This document shows, piece by piece, positions 31,366-44,814 of a stretch of 64,000 bases of DNA; the first letter of the stretch is position 1, and each line of letters opens with the position of its first letter. Source of the stretch: Diphasiastrum complanatum (taxonomy: Eukaryota; Streptophyta; Lycopodiopsida; Lycopodiales; Lycopodiaceae). The notes under the pieces are model-generated. The model was not told where the DNA came from. It searched no databases and was given only the letters and a program-made list of their open reading frames with translations. Location: assembly GCA_029204225.1 (NCBI GenBank), contig CM055098.1, forward strand, positions 50,039,063 through 50,103,062, given 5' to 3'. The translations under genes were made by a program, and so were the position numbers.

Positions 31366-34038
31366 ACAAGCTTTACAACTAAGTTTATTTTGCGTGAGTT
31401 GTTGAGAATTTTGTGAGCTAGTTTCTTCAACAAATTTGATATTGGAACCCTAGTTGTGCTGCAAGGAAAGTCATTAGGATTAGTTTTGCTTTGCATGGCT
31501 TGGGTAAGGGTGGTGTTATCACTTTTGATGTGACTAGGTCACTTTTCGTTAAAATAATCATGAGCAGCATGAATATCTTTATGGCTGCTTGTACCATAGA
31601 TTTCTTTATCCCTAGTTTTTTTGATAGTATAAGAAGTGGTTCTAGATTTGGAGCCACATATTTTTCCACTCATGATATGAAGTACATATCATACGAAGAT
31701 CTTCTTTGCCATCTCTACCACATCACCACTTAGCCACTAGTTGCTAGTGGCCCCCACCATAACCTGTAATTGCTTCCTTGGAGACTTTATTTACAATAAC
31801 CAAACTCATCATTAGTTGCGAATGTGTTACAATTATTATACCTTGACTTTATTATGTTATGGTTTGCAACTATCTTGAATTGAATGAATCAAAAATGGAT
31901 AAATTCAATTTCCAAAAAACATTATTGCCTTATACAAGTGATTTTGAATACTACAAGATACCACGACATCATGGTCTTTTAGGGTATAATATGACATTGA
32001 GTGTGAAATGAGCGATTTGATCCAACCATGCTCATAAAAAAAGGAGACATAAGAAAACTCTAGATTGGGTACCCAATAACTTGAAGGCATATAATTTTGT
32101 AATTGAAAAAATATTTTCCTAAATATTGGAGTGCGCCATATAATGTTGTAAAATAGCTCATGCGGAGCTCAAAATATGAAAAACCTTATAAATTTTATGG
32201 AGCACATTCCTAAAGAAGAAGTAAATATCACTATTCATTACAAAACTCATTGATACCAATCAAAATTTATATATTTTAAATGTCAAATGCTCGTTGCCAA
32301 CATGAAGTCTCAAACACAATATCATGGACACTATTCTGATTTCAAGAGTTAAGTATGGAAAGTTACATATATGCAAGCATGATTGAGAACTATAGTTACT
32401 CTTCATTATTATCAAGTTGTTATTTTCTCTTAAACTATCAATATTAAGTTTTTTAGCTATTTTGCCATTTTTTATTCATTACATAATCACACAAATCAAT
32501 GTCATAGTCTATATCATCTTCTAATATGACACCTCAATGAGTAAATTTGTGGTTTTATTTCATTTTATATCTCAAATTTCACATTATGCTGAAATGTCAA
32601 ATACAAACTTAATAGCCAAAAAAAGAGAAATGACCTAGCCCGTGTTTCCAAAAAATTGAAATTTGTTTGAAAATTTGCCAAAATTCTAAATGTCAAATTT
32701 ATAAAATGCCTAAACAAAATTTCATTTTGTTATAATTTACAAATATGAAAAAAATAACTGAAGTAACAATCTTTTTAAATTTTCAAATTTGTCTCTATTA
32801 AACAATTTCAAATGTAAGCAAATTTTTTATTTGAATTTGTTTTTTTAATAATTTATAAAATTCCAAACTTTGAAAGTTTAACTTTTGAAAAATATTATGA
32901 ATTTAAGTCTTTTGAACAATTAAAAAAAATTAATATTAGCTTATTTGTTGAAATTTTTTAAAAACATACATATTTGACTTATTTAAGACGAATTGTCATG
33001 ATTAGAATGTTGATACTCAAAATTAATTGTATCAAAAATTGTGTACAAGATGCAACTAAATTTTTTTTTGAAAAAATATGCCATTTATGATTATCAATGT
33101 TTTTAATTTCTTCTTTTTTGTCCTTGTTCTATTTTTTGTTTTCTTTCTATCTTTCTCTCTCAAGGCTTTCTTTTTTTGGGCTAGAAATCAGGGCATTGCC
33201 TTGCATGCTTAAAAAAAACAAATTTACAAGGAGTAAAGGCAGTGGTTTGATATTGGACCCAATTTAGAAGAGCATTTGAAGCCTTACAAAATTGCCTTCA
33301 CAAAGAGAGATCACATTTACATGCTCACTTTTAATGTTCAAATCACATCAAATTCAAATAGCCAGAATTAAAAAATTTCAAAACAATTGTTAGCTCTGAT
33401 GTATGGCCTTATCAAATCCAAAAGTTTCACATTTTTGCTTCATGTTTCAGCTTGCTGCTTCTAGTATTAATCACATAAAACTAGCTCCTACAACTAAAGC
33501 ATACCACCAATTTAAAAATATTTCAGAGGCTTCACAATTTGAGACAATCCTAAAACAAAGAGCTAAAATCACATTTGACCAAGGTCTTAGATATGAAAGA
33601 CTAAAAGGCTTGCAATTCACAACAATTTACTTTCACAAATCACATTGACCAAAATCCGACCCAGTCAAAATTCTACATGAATCGATTTTACACTTAGAAC
33701 TTTTAAAGTTTGAAATTCTATAAAACTTAAAGAAGATCAAATACATAAAATTGAGTATGTACAAGAATAAAAAGTAAAAAACCATCATGTGAGTAATTTG
33801 AGTGGTCACATGTCCTCGCCCTCAGATTCAGCAGGACTCTCTGATGACGATTCCGAAGAATAAGTTTGTCCCGCCAGCATCATCACGTAATTTTCTTTGT
33901 TATATAAGCAAGATTATGCTTGTAAATATATTCACACTCAATATTACAAAAAAAATTCCAATCTCTTTTGTCACAATTATCTTCAACAGTCAACTCTGAA
34001 TACATTCATGTCTGCCGAGGCCCTAACACCTTCAACTA
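31366..34038. other. Long AT-rich region without clear genes
   Basis: No LTR pair or conserved domain recognised. 32580-33140 is very A/T-rich with runs of A and T. A 25-codon minus-strand frame at 33806-33883 encodes an acidic serine tail (YSSESSSESPAESEGEDM), too short to assign. Confidence 0.4.
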
Positions 34039-34310
34039 CTAGGTGAACAACGTTCCATGTTGAAGATTTTCCATGTAATCTTCGGATTGACTGTCTCCTC
34101 TTTTTCTGGGTAAATGCAAGGATATAATTTCCTTAGTGATGGGTAAATAATCCAGTCTAGCATATACTAATTGAATGCTCAGCAGAGTCCATAGTCTGTG
34201 GGTTGGATGTTTTTCCCTCTTGTTTATACATTCGGACATCTCATTAAAAAATTTGTCATATTTGTCTTCCCATTTAGTATAGAGTGTCCACAGTCTAGAT
34301 AATAAAAATT
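34039..34310 (-). pseudogene. Unidentified coding-like fragment
   Basis: A minus-strand open frame of about 90 codons reads WTLYTKWEDKYDKFFNEMSE, then PTHRLWTLLSIQLVYARLDY, then LPRKRGDSQSEDYMENL before a stop. Its composition is protein-like (tryptophans, mixed charges), unlike the AT-rich surroundings. I do not recognise the family. It could be an exon or a transposon relic. Confidence 0.3.
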
Positions 34311-34639
34311 TATTCGTTTATCAATCCTAGGCTTCTTTATCATAGTTTGAACATCAATTATCTTTTCATTCTAAGTACATGAGAATCGAATAAAATTTTA
34401 CTATGAGCACTTTTGAAATCTTTGTATGCTTAGTTATACTAGTCTAAAAGCATTTGAATAAATACTTTTGGAAAGTGTGGGAAACTATAAAACATGATTT
34501 TGGAGAGATTCCATTTGATTAGTAGAGACATTGAAACTAGTCACAAATATAGTAGGGTTTTCATTATGGAAAGAAACCAAAGTTTTAACTTAGGTTTGGA
34601 CCTATTATAGAAGGATGTAACTCATGGGAAGAGAAGACG

Positions 34640-34982
34640 TTCTCTCTCTCTTATCTCATTCATGCTTATACATGGTTCTCTTTGGGTTCATCTATCCATT
34701 GGTGCACTATATTGGCGATATCTTGCAATCTTGTGTGTAGAATGCTTATTTTATGTTATTTTCAGATCCACATGTGTGAAATACAGTAGCTTACTATTTT
34801 TGTAAGGACAAAAACTTCGTCATATCTTGTGTTTGATGTTTGATCAGGTTCTTAGTGAGTTTTCATCTCTTTCTTTAAGTAGATATTGATTTTTCCACAT
34901 TGGCAAGATTGGTAGATTTGATCTATTTCTAACCAAAGATCAGGTTATAAATTTGCATCTTAAATGATCTGAAATTCTTCAC
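34640..34982 (+). repeat. C3 LTR, 3' part
   Basis: Matches the reverse complement of 54163-54490, including the CTCTCTCTTATCTCATTCATG segment (split here as two words) and CACATGTGTG near 34770. It ends CTGAAATTCTTCACA before the primer site. The promoter half is absent. Confidence 0.75.
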
Positions 34983-34998
34983 ATGGTATCAGAGCTTG
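34983..34998 (+). other. C3 primer-binding site
   Basis: TGGTATCAGAGCTTGT directly after the LTR; initiator-Met tRNA type. Confidence 0.8.
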
Positions 34999-35583
34999 TG
35001 TTGCAGGTTCTGAAAGTATCAAGCACATCTATCAAGGATTTGGTGAAGAAATCAATGCTAGAGCATGCTAGATTGACTTCTACCCAAAAATCGAGTTTCT
35101 TGCATATGTAGATTGGATCTTTTGTAGATCAAAACTAATTTTAGGTTATTGAACTTGATGAATTTCAATTTCACACCACACTTACTGGAAATAGCTGATT
35201 TTGGATGCATTAGGAAGGTCTCACTTGAGGTACAAGACTCTATATCAAGTTTAAGACAATTGCATGAAAAATTTGAAATATTCAATTTTTTGTGACTTTG
35301 TCAAAACCCTAATTTTGATTATATCTCTATTTTGTGAGGTTACTGAACTTTATTAGAGTGTGTTTCAAACTTAAGAAGTGGCAAGAGTCATTAGATTGAG
35401 GATAGATCATAGGTTGATTGGGATTTCTACATTCTATGTGTTGATTTGCTAGATATAAGTGCTAGAAGTGAATTGAGAGGTTCCATATCTTTGTAATTTC
35501 TTTTTGGAAACCCTTGTTGTATTTTAAAAGAGTGCTTTGTGCATTGGAACAGGTTGAAAGAGAAGGATCACATCATTGCAACA

Positions 35584-36027
35584 TGGCTACATCAAGTGGA
35601 TACATGTTGGAAGGTAATGATAGGCTTACCATAAGTAGTTATTCATTGTGAAAAGGGAGGATGGAATCTCTTCTTGAGATGAATGATGTTTTGGATATTG
35701 TTGTAGTTTTGGAAGAGAGGCCAGCAACACAACAAGAACAATTGAGGTATGACAAGAGGGCCAAAAGAGCTCTACACATGATCAAGATGAACTTCTTAAG
35801 GAAGTTGGTAAGAGTACTTCATATATAGGCTTCAGGCAAGAGGTGCATCTTCATCAATATCTCAAGTTGGAGAGGAGGCTATGTTCATCAAGGGCAAATT
35901 TCAGGGCAAAAACAAAAGTAAGTGGTTTAAAGAGCAAGATCAAGGGGAGGCTTTTTCATATGGCAAAAGGAAAGATAGATCAAAGCTCAAGTGTGTGGAG
36001 GCCTATGATTCCACATTATCCAAATTA
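35584..36027 (+). pseudogene. C3 copia gag fragment
   Basis: ATG at 35584 opens MATSSGYMLEGNDRLT, the intact C3 gag start. The signature tryptophan codon is now TGA (SYSL-stop-KGRMESLLEM). The rest holds RPATQQEQLRYDKRAKRALH and then internal deletions that join the middle of gag to the lysine-rich region, with shifted frame. The sequence leaves copia near 36027. Useful mainly as the reference for the family's original start codon. Confidence 0.8.
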
Positions 36028-37300
<1,273 letters not shown>

Positions 37301-37305
37301 TAACT

Positions 37306-37323
37306 TGGTGTCATTGTCGAGGA
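37306..37323 (+). other. Athila-type primer-binding site (tRNA-Asp-like), decayed
   Basis: TGGTGTCATTGTCGAGGA differs from the common plant Athila site TGGCGCCGTTGCCGGGGA only by C-to-T or G-to-A transitions. The site and its position fit a gypsy element. Confidence 0.55.
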
Positions 37324-37589
37324 GACAAATCTTCATCTTTTCATGATTTTTAAGTGTACTAAGACCGCTGAATCTTATTCATGTAATGTATGCCACGAGA
37401 TCAGCCACACACAACTATTGAGCAAAAAGTTTTAGAATGAGCACAATGATTAGAAACTTATAAAAAGACACACGATTTGTATTTCTAAAATCTACAAAAT
37501 TTACCAATAAGAGTTAGATTAAGTCCTGAAGCATTTCCACACTTCCATAGCACTTGCAAATACATTTAAATGAGAGCTTGCTAATTCAT

Positions 37590-37915
37590 TGAATCCATCT
37601 GAATCTTCATCTTCGGAACACAGATCTGATTCTAGTTGTGAGTCCGAGTCCGAACAAGACCTTGATCCACCATCAGAGCCAAGAGCGTGAACAAGAGCAT
37701 GAACTATCTTTGGAAACTACATCTGCACCATTTGAACATTGTTCCGAGTCATCTGATCCATCTGATCCACCAGATCCGCCACCTAACCCACCACTTGATA
37801 ATATGGTGAATCCAACACCACCCACATCTACCAAAATCAGATATGAGTTTTTCAAAGGGTCATCAGTTGATGATGTGGATAGCTATTTATCACAATTCGA
37901 GTCAATTACTATATC
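37590..37915 (+). pseudogene. Possible gypsy gag N-terminus
   Basis: An acidic Ser/Glu-rich stretch, then a proline-rich run (SDPPDPPPNPPLDN), then TKIRYEFFKGSSVDDVDSYL and SQFESI. The last part resembles the start of gypsy gag domains (F.G....D...YL..FE.I). A frameshift near 37680 is needed. It stops making sense near 37915. Confidence 0.35.
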
Positions 37916-38489
37916 TGTCTCGAAAGCAAAACTGTTTTTCTTTTTCGTTTTTGTTTTCGTATTCGCAAACGATTTTGTGTCTTTGAATTTTCTTTTGTGT
38001 GGAAGCTTCACAGGAACCTAGACACGCGACTGCACATCACATAACACATTCTATTCTAGCAATCAAGACAGATGACACAAGACAGAGAGGTGCACAAAAA
38101 TATAGCAACTGTATTATCAGTTTGATTTTTAGAGCGAGATCATCAGTGTCTCGCTTGTTGGCGGAATGACACTCTACTCTTTCGTTGTATTATGCTCGTT
38201 GGCAGACTTTCATGCACAACTCTTTTGTTTCTAGTATTTTTTTTTTTTGCTCTACTCGTTACGTCTCTCTCTGTCTCTTACAGAAATTTTGTCTATTCTC
38301 TTCTTGTTTTAAGATCTACAAAGGATAGTTTATATCTCCGCTATGTGGATTTTACAAAATAGCTAAACGCAGAATCACAAGACTAGTTAATGCTAATCAA
38401 CTAATCAGTTACTCTCCGTCATTGCCACTCGTTTCAGTTGGACGTGAAGTCTACGACTCCAAGCCCGTTGAGCTGTCAGCTGGCTACTA
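37916..38489. other. Unassigned sequence
   Basis: No domain recognised. Pyrimidine-rich with several T runs. Confidence 0.35.
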
Positions 38490-38790
38490 ATTTGAGAGCG
38501 AAAGCACCCTCATTTGCTAATCATTCTTGCTTATGCTCTTGTTGTGTGTTGCTTGTTCTTTTTAGTTTCCATGCTTTTTGCTTTGTGCTAGTTAAGGTTT
38601 TTCCATAAGCAATGACATTGAGCACTTGAGGTAAGCTCCATCTCACCTCTCTCTCTCCTAGTCTCTCCCCCTCTTCTCTTCTTCTCTCCCTCTTTCACTC
38701 TAAATCATGATGTGTGTGTGGGTAGTGTAGGGAAGAGTAGTGTTAGAGAGTGGTAGTGTTAGGAGAAAGAGTAGGAAGCATCTAAAACTT
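38490..38790 (+). repeat. Dispersed repeat R1, copy 1
   Basis: Matches, in inverted orientation, 58325-58650: shared blocks include CCTCATTTGCTAATCA, TTGCTTATGC, CCATGCTTTTTG, AAGCAATGACATTGAGCA, the CT-rich CACCTCTC stretch and AATCATGATG. About 300 bp, diverged, nature unknown (possibly LTR or leader of a gypsy element). Confidence 0.6.
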
Positions 38791-38809
38791 TGAAAAGTCA
38801 AAATCTAAG

Positions 38810-39806
38810 TCTAATATGAAAATTGGCCTGAAATGAGCACTAATGGATTTCCTATCCATTTTATCTCCAGCAAAGTCTGAATCTAAAAATTCAAACAAGT
38901 TAGGTCATGTTCTCTCATACAATATGCCCAAATCTCGAGTTTTAATGATGTACCTCAAAACTCATTAGATAGATGAGTGAACTAACTAGCTTCCTATAGA
39001 GAGTAATGTCCTTGAAGTGTCTTTCATTACCTCTTATAGTTAGCTTTACATTTGACTCCATACGTGTATTACAAGATTTTGCATCTACCATATGAAATCT
39101 TTCTAGAATAGAATTAGCATACTTCTCATGACAAATGAAAGTAGTTGGCAAGATTTAACCACTTCTATTCCTAAAATGTAATGCAAGTGACCAAGATCAT
39201 GCACCTCAAATTCCTTCTTAAGAGCACTCTTGATATCCTCCACATCTTGATTGTCTCCACCACTCAAGCTGATATCATCCACATAGATTAGCAAAATGCT
39301 AACGTCATTTCATGCAAACATGTAATAAAGTGAATGATCATACTCATTCATAACAAAGCTTTGAGATAGTAGAAAGTGTTAAGCTTAGCATACCAACTCC
39401 TTGGTGCTTGCTTAAGGCCATATAAGCTCTTTTGTAGAAAACACACATGATTTGGCTTTGTAGGTGAAATGTAGCTCTCGGGTTGCTCCATGAACACTTC
39501 CTCCTCAAGGTTACCATTCAAAGAAGATTTTAATGTCCAATTGTCATAGATCCCATTTATAAAGAGTAGCAAGAGAGATAATGACCCGGATAATTACCAT
39601 ATTTGTCACGGGTGCAAAGGTTTCATCATAGTCAATACCATGATTTTGAGCATATCCTTTTGCCACCAACCTTGCCTTGTACTTGTTGATAGATCCATCT
39701 TGATTTGTGTTCACCTTGAAGATCCATTTTCACCCAATAGCTTTCTTGTCCTTAGGTAACTCCACAAATGTCCATGTTTTATTCTTCATAAGAGGTTGAT
39801 AGTCAA
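38810..39806 (-). pseudogene. Copia RT/RNase H fragment
   Basis: The minus strand reads NKTWTFVELPKDKKAIG, NKYKARLVAKGYAQNHGIDY, DETFAPVT, then [55 protein letters not shown], and the RNase H start DSDFAGDKMDRKSIS. There are several frameshifts and a stop after KAIG. The C1 5' LTR inserted into it at 39806/39807. It differs from C1 RT and is probably the missing RT of a C3-type element, though no continuous copy proves that. Confidence 0.82.
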
Positions 39807-40550
39807 TGTGAAAAATGCAAAAATTATGCTTGGTCAAGGCCAAATCCATGTATATAGGATGAATACACATGTGTGGAACATGTTCCCACATGTGAAATTA
39901 GTGTACTTCCATAATTATATAGGTTGTACATATGATTTAATTCTAGTTCTAGTGGCTAAAAAGGCCAAAAATCCCATGTGTAGAGGACTGCTCACACATG
40001 TGGAATAAGCTGAAGTAGGCAAATTTTGACTTCTAGAAGGTTTCCAAGTAGATCTCCATATAGTAGGAAAATGGAACCAAAGTGCTCAAAATAGAAAGTT
40101 TGATCCAAGTGTCAATTTTGCATGATGATTCACCATATGACAAAGCATCCTCACACGTGTGAGATCTGATGCATGATCAGTACCTCGAGCTCCAAGAAGT
40201 GTATATATAGAGGCATATTTTGGCCAAATCAACATGAAACATCAATCTTGATTTTGGAAGCAATTTTGTGTCAATCTCTCCATTTGTCTTCATTTGTTTT
40301 GAATGTTTTGAGTTTCTATCATAGTGTACTTTGTTTTCAGGTTGGAGTCCGTACTCTGACAGGTTTTTGTGTGAAACCAACAAGTACATTTACCTTCATT
40401 AATGATTGTTCTTGTTAGATTTTCATGCCTAGGATTGATCTAGATTGATCTAAATCTTTGTAGATTGATAGATCAATTGTATCTAACATCCAATCCCTCT
40501 TCTGGATCAGTTTAGGATCCATTCTTGGTCCTATTTTGCAGATTTTCACA
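39807..40550 (+). repeat. C1 5' LTR, complete
   Basis: 744 bp, TGTGAAAAATGC...GATTTTCACA, with terminal TGTGAAAA/TTTTCACA inverted repeats. TATA box TATATATA at 40202-40209. CACACGTGTG at 40152-40161 and several CACATGTG motifs. Followed immediately by the primer-binding site. Confidence 0.93.
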
Positions 40551-40568
40551 TGGTATCAGAGCCAAGTA
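40551..40568 (+). other. C1 primer-binding site
   Basis: TGGTATCAGAGCCAAGTA, initiator-Met tRNA type, unmutated. Confidence 0.9.
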
Positions 40569-41151
40569 CAAGAGGATTTATTGATGTTGTTGGGGTTGAT
40601 CCAAAACTAAGCCCAAATTAGCAAGTTTCTGGAAACTAGCTAATTTTTGTGTAGCGAGTTGGATTTGATAGGTATACTCAAAAATTTTGGACCAGAACTT
40701 GTTGTGGGCTGTAGGAATACTTTTCACACGTGTGAGGCCATACAGATCCAATTTTGGTTGAGAAAATTTAAAAATTTGTATAATTTGACTCACACACCCA
40801 AATTGAGAGATTTTTAGTGCAAAATCAGGCTTTTTCTATAGAGAACCTAATCCTGTGATTAGTTCTTGGATTAGATCAGCAAAAAAATTAAAATTGAAGC
40901 TTGATTTAGGTGCATTAAATTATTTTCTCTGATTTTTTTGAGTGCATGTTGAAGTTGAGAGAGATATTGCCAAAAATCATAGATTAAGGAGTGATTTTGC
41001 AAGATTGAGACTAGAATCTAAATTTACATCATTCTAGATTGGTTCGTGAGTGATAGGATTGTGTCTATAAGCTTTCAAATTGCTAGAAGACTTTAGGTTC
41101 AGATCTCTTAGAGAAACCATAAGAGTTTCTAGTGCTTTTTCACATTCAAAA

Positions 41152-42177
41152 ATGGCATCAATGGGTGGCTTTTTGCTTGAAGCTAGTGAAAGGCTCACAT
41201 CCACTAATTATGCTAATTGGATAGTTCAAATGGAGTCTTTACTTGTACTTCATGATCTTTATGACATAGTACTTGAGGTAGAAGTAGACCCTCAAGGAGG
41301 TGTGGAATTGGTAAAGTACAAAAAGAGATGCAGAGTTGCATTACATTGCATAAAAATGAATGTAAGTAATGAACTTTTGAAGGAAATCTCATCTTGTACC
41401 ACATCCAAAGAGGCATGGGATTCATTAAAAGCAATTTATGGATCCAAAAACACTTCACGGATACTCATGCTTAGGAATCAAATTCTTCAAAGCATGAAAG
41501 GAAGTAGTGAAAGTGCCCAAAATTATGTCTTTAGGATCAAATCTTTGGATAAGGAGTTGTCTTTTATAGATGATAAGATCAAAGATGATGAGTTAGTTCA
41601 AATCATTTTGAATGGATTAGGAGATGATTATTCTAATCTTGTTCAAACCTTTGCTATTCAAGATTCACTTCCTAGTATTGAAAAACTTCAAAGTGTGCTT
41701 GTAAGTGAGGAGAGTAGAATGCTTCATATCAAAAGTAGGATGAGTTCCTTATCTTTGAATGATGGTGATAAAAAAGCTAACTTTTCCTTGAAAGGCAAGA
41801 AGAAAAAGTTTCCATCCAAGAAGACTCAAGACATGGAGGTGGAGAGCAAGGATGGAGCATCAAGTTCCAAAGGCAAGAGCAAGAAGGACAAGAAGAAGCT
41901 AAAGTGCTTCTTTTGTGAAAAAAAGGGACATTTTGCATCCGAGTGCTACAAGAATAAGATTGCCCAAGAGAAGGACAATCAAGGCAATCTTGTGCTTGAG
42001 GAGGAGGAGGAAGAGTGCAAACTATCTTTGATGGTATCCTCACCACAAACATCTAATCAAGACACTTGGTGGATTGATAGTGGGGCAAGCTCCCACATGA
42101 CTCACCAAAAAGACTACTTTTTTAATCTACTTTCTTACAATAGTTCTAAGAGATTTATCTTCACTGCAAGTGATTAA
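41152..42177 (+). pseudogene. C1 copia gag and protease start
   Basis: The ATG at 41152 (first in frame) opens MASMGGFLLEASERLTSTNY, then the capsid domain (VALHCIKMNVSNELLKEISS, QIILNGLGDDYSNL) and KSRMSSLSLNDGD. A lysine-rich linker and the zinc knuckle CFFCEKKGHFASEC (41905-41946) follow, then an acidic run and the protease motif WWIDSGASSHMTHQKDYF (Asp at 42075). The frame is open for 341 codons and ends at TAA 42175-42177 inside the protease. The next entry continues in the same frame, so this stop is a single lesion. As gag alone it is intact and could in principle be translated. Confidence 0.88.
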
Positions 42178-43793
42178 GAATGTGAGATTGTAGGTGTTGG
42201 ATCCATTTCTTTATGTCTAGGATCATCTAAAAAAATAGATCTAGACAATGTTCTTTATGTACCTTCAATTACAAAGAACTTCTTGAGTGTAGGACAACTT
42301 ATGGATAGTGGATTAGATGTACATTTCAAGCATGGAGCATGTTCTATCTTGAAAGATGAAAAATGTGTTGCTAGTGGTTTCAATCAAGGGAAGTTATTCA
42401 AATTGGATGCTAATGTGATGGTTGGAAGTGTGAACATGGCAAGGGAGGAGCTCACTCAAGTGGAATTATGGCACAAAACGGTTAGGCCATCTAACTACAA
42501 AGCTATGGAGACCATGGTGACAAAGGAGCTAGCAAGTGGACTTCCCAAAACCATATCCAAGTGTGGCAAGCTTTGTGAAGCTTGTGGACTCTCCAAATCT
42601 CATAAGCTACCTTTCAAGAGATCTTTGACAAAATCTAACTCTCCTCTTCACCTTATACACTCGGATGTTCATTCATTTTCACATGAATCTAATGGTGGAG
42701 CTCTTATGTATGTCACTTTTATTGATGATAGATCAAGATACTCTTGGGTTTATCTCTTCTCTAAGAAAAATGAAGTTTTTGAGTCCTTTGTAAAGTTCAA
42801 AACTCTTGTGGAAAAGCAACTTAATACTAGCTTGAAAGTATTAAGAAGTCATAATGGAGGGGAGTACGTCTCCAATAGGATGAAAGAGTTTTGTGAAACT
42901 AATGGCATTAGGAGAGAGTTTACTTGCACATATACTCCACAACAAAATGGAGTAGCTGAGAAAGAATAGGACACTATGTGAGTGTGCTAAGGCTTTGAGA
43001 TTAGATGCATCCCTTCCTATTTCATTTTGGGGAGAAGCTATTTTATGTGCAAACTTTCTATGCAATAGAATGACTAATAGTGCCATTAAAGGACTTACAC
43101 CTTATGAAGTATTGTATGGCAAAAAGCCAAATCTTAGTGGTTTGAAAGTTTTTGGATGTACTTGTTATGTACATATTCCTTTAGAAATAAGGAAAAAGGA
43201 AGATGTCACTTGATTCAAAGGCATCTTTGTTGGTTATAGTGAAAAAAGTAAAGCTTATAGGATATTTGATCCTATTACCAAGAAAGTTGTTGTAAGTAAA
43301 GATGTACTTTTTTATGAATCTCTCAAAGCTAAAGGAAAGGTGACTTCCAACAACACTCAACTTGTCAAGGATCATGCTATGGCCAAGGAGGAGCTTCATG
43401 AAGATGAAGACCAAGTGGAACTTACTCAAAGTCCAAGGGTGCCAAGAAGATCAACAAGGACAAGGATTGAGCCATCAAGGCTCACTTATAGTGACAAAGG
43501 AGAGCAAAGGGAAGATTCTCAACTACTCAACTCTTATACTTTCTTGACTACTATGCTTGAAGAACCAACTAGTTTTGAGAAAGCAAATTAGTCTTAAAAT
43601 TGGAGGAAAGCTATGCAAGTAGAGTTTGATGCATTAATGGAAAATCAAACTTGGAAGCTTGTTGATTTACCTTATGGAAAAAAGCCTCTTACTTGTAAAT
43701 GGATATATAGATTGAAATATAATCAAGATGGTTCCATTCATAAGTACAAAGCTAGACTTGTAGCAAAAGGTTGTTTGCAAGTCAAAGGCATAG
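42178..43793 (+). pseudogene. C1 copia protease end, integrase and RT start
   Basis: In frame with gag after the TAA: VPSITKNFLSVGQLMDSGLD, the integrase zinc-binding region (ELWHKTVRPSNYKAM, where one histidine is lost; CEACGLSKSHKLPF kept), and the catalytic D (IHSDV, about 42664), D (FIDDRSR, about 42724) and E (NGGEYVS, about 42862). PQQNGVAE follows. A 2-bp loss near 42960 shifts the frame. Then come CNRMTNSAIKGLTPYEVL, FGCTCYVHIPLEIRKKED with a stop, GIFVGYSEKSKAYRIFDP, RRSTRTRIEPSRLTYSDKGE, stops near 43590, and RT residues WRKAMQVEFDALMENQTWKL to QVKGI. Interrupted by G1. Confidence 0.87.
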
Positions 43794-44292
43794 TGTTATG
43801 TCCATGACTTGTACATAGGATATAGTATACTCCTAGTCTTGGATACACGGTACTCCAGTGAAACAAGCTGTTAGTTATGCCACGTCATACTGGACGTGAC
43901 CTGAAAGTAACTAATATCCATGTGAGGCCCAGAACACACTAAATGGAGTTTAGACAAGGTATGAGATAGTGTATACATGTGTAGAGTTATCAATAGCAAT
44001 TCTATGAATAGTTGGTCCATGTATAGGACTCTATTCTAGGTGAATCTATGTATAGGAAACATAGGGCTATGCATGGCTATGTGCCCAAGATGCATTAGGC
44101 TATATATAAGAGGTCCAAACTCGCCCCACTCCTCATCATGGTTCTTGATTCATTGCCAGGCTCTCACTCTAAATTCATGCTTCTTGTTCCTTGGCTTGGG
44201 GGTGAGGCTTCTAGAGATTGATTGGATGTTTCTACTTGGTTGGGTGGTTTTTTCACAGTGTGTTATCCTTTTGTGTTTAGAATTTGTAAGCA
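43794..44292 (+). repeat. G1 chromovirus LTR, first copy (3' end deleted)
   Basis: Starts TGTTATGTCCATGACTTG and matches 44815-45313 almost base for base, including the TATA segment CTATATATAAGAGG (about 44099). It stops at TTTGTAAGCA, where the second copy reads on GCAGGATCTAAGG, and jumps into pol. The C1 host reads CATAG just before it (43789-43793). Confidence 0.87.
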
Positions 44293-44786
44293 AGTGGCTA
44301 AGGATAGTATCCGGAGTGCTCAGGATAGAGCTAAACACTATATCGATCTTAAGAGATTTTAAAGCTGATGATTGGGTATATCTTAGGCGTCCAAAAGATT
44401 CTAAGACGTTACGTATAGGAAAGCATTGTAAGCTATCTACCCATTATTGTGGACCTTTCAGGATTGTACATAGAATTGGTTCTTTAGCGTATGAACTCAA
44501 TCTTCAAGGAAAATCAACTGCACACCCAATGTTTCATGTAAGTCGTTTGAAACTAAGTTTACATGATGGTGATACAGTTGGATCGGATGAGGATTTATCC
44601 CATTTGGAAGAATAGTCGCTTAATGTACCTTTGGAACCTGAGAAAGTGCTCAGAACCAGAGATAAACAATTGAGAAATCATTCTATCTTTGAGTGCTTAA
44701 TTCGGTGGAAGGGTCATACTGAGGATGATGATTCATGGGAGAGAGTTGATAGCATAAAGAAGAATTTCCCGAATTTTAGTTTCTAA
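44293..44786 (+). pseudogene. G1 chromovirus integrase C-terminus and chromodomain
   Basis: The frame gives DWVYLRRPKDSKTLRIGKHC, then STHYCGPFRIVHRIGSLAYE and HPMFHVSRLKLSLHDGD, the GPF/Y module of chromovirus integrases. After one TAG (44613-44615) comes the chromodomain: VLRTRDKQLRNHSIFECLIR, WKGHTEDDDSWERVDSIKKN. Such chromodomains steer insertion toward chromatin marks. All upstream gag-pol is deleted, fused to the truncated LTR. Ends at TAA 44784-44786. Confidence 0.88.
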
Positions 44787-44796
44787 GGATAGAAAC

Positions 44797-44814
44797 AGTT
44801 TAAGGAGGGAAGAA
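44797..44814 (+). other. G1 polypurine tract
   Basis: AGTTTAAGGAGGGAAGAA precedes the LTR start TGTTATATCC at 44815. Confidence 0.75.

Larger units (their letters stand above)
39807..43793 (+). mobile_element. C1 Ty1/copia element, 5' two-thirds
   Basis: 5' LTR (39807-40550), primer site, leader, gag, protease, integrase and the first part of RT. It ends where chromovirus G1 begins (43793/43794) in the middle of the RT sequence, right after QVKGI. The rest of RT, RNase H and the 3' LTR do not reappear after G1. It is the most complete C1 copy here and serves as the reference for the other C1 fragments. Confidence 0.88.

Noticed and set aside
44040-44292. Coding frame in the first G1 LTR, upstream of the integrase tail
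   Set aside because: The same frame exists in the second LTR copy (45061-45279), so it is LTR sequence that happens to be open and merges with pol at 44293.
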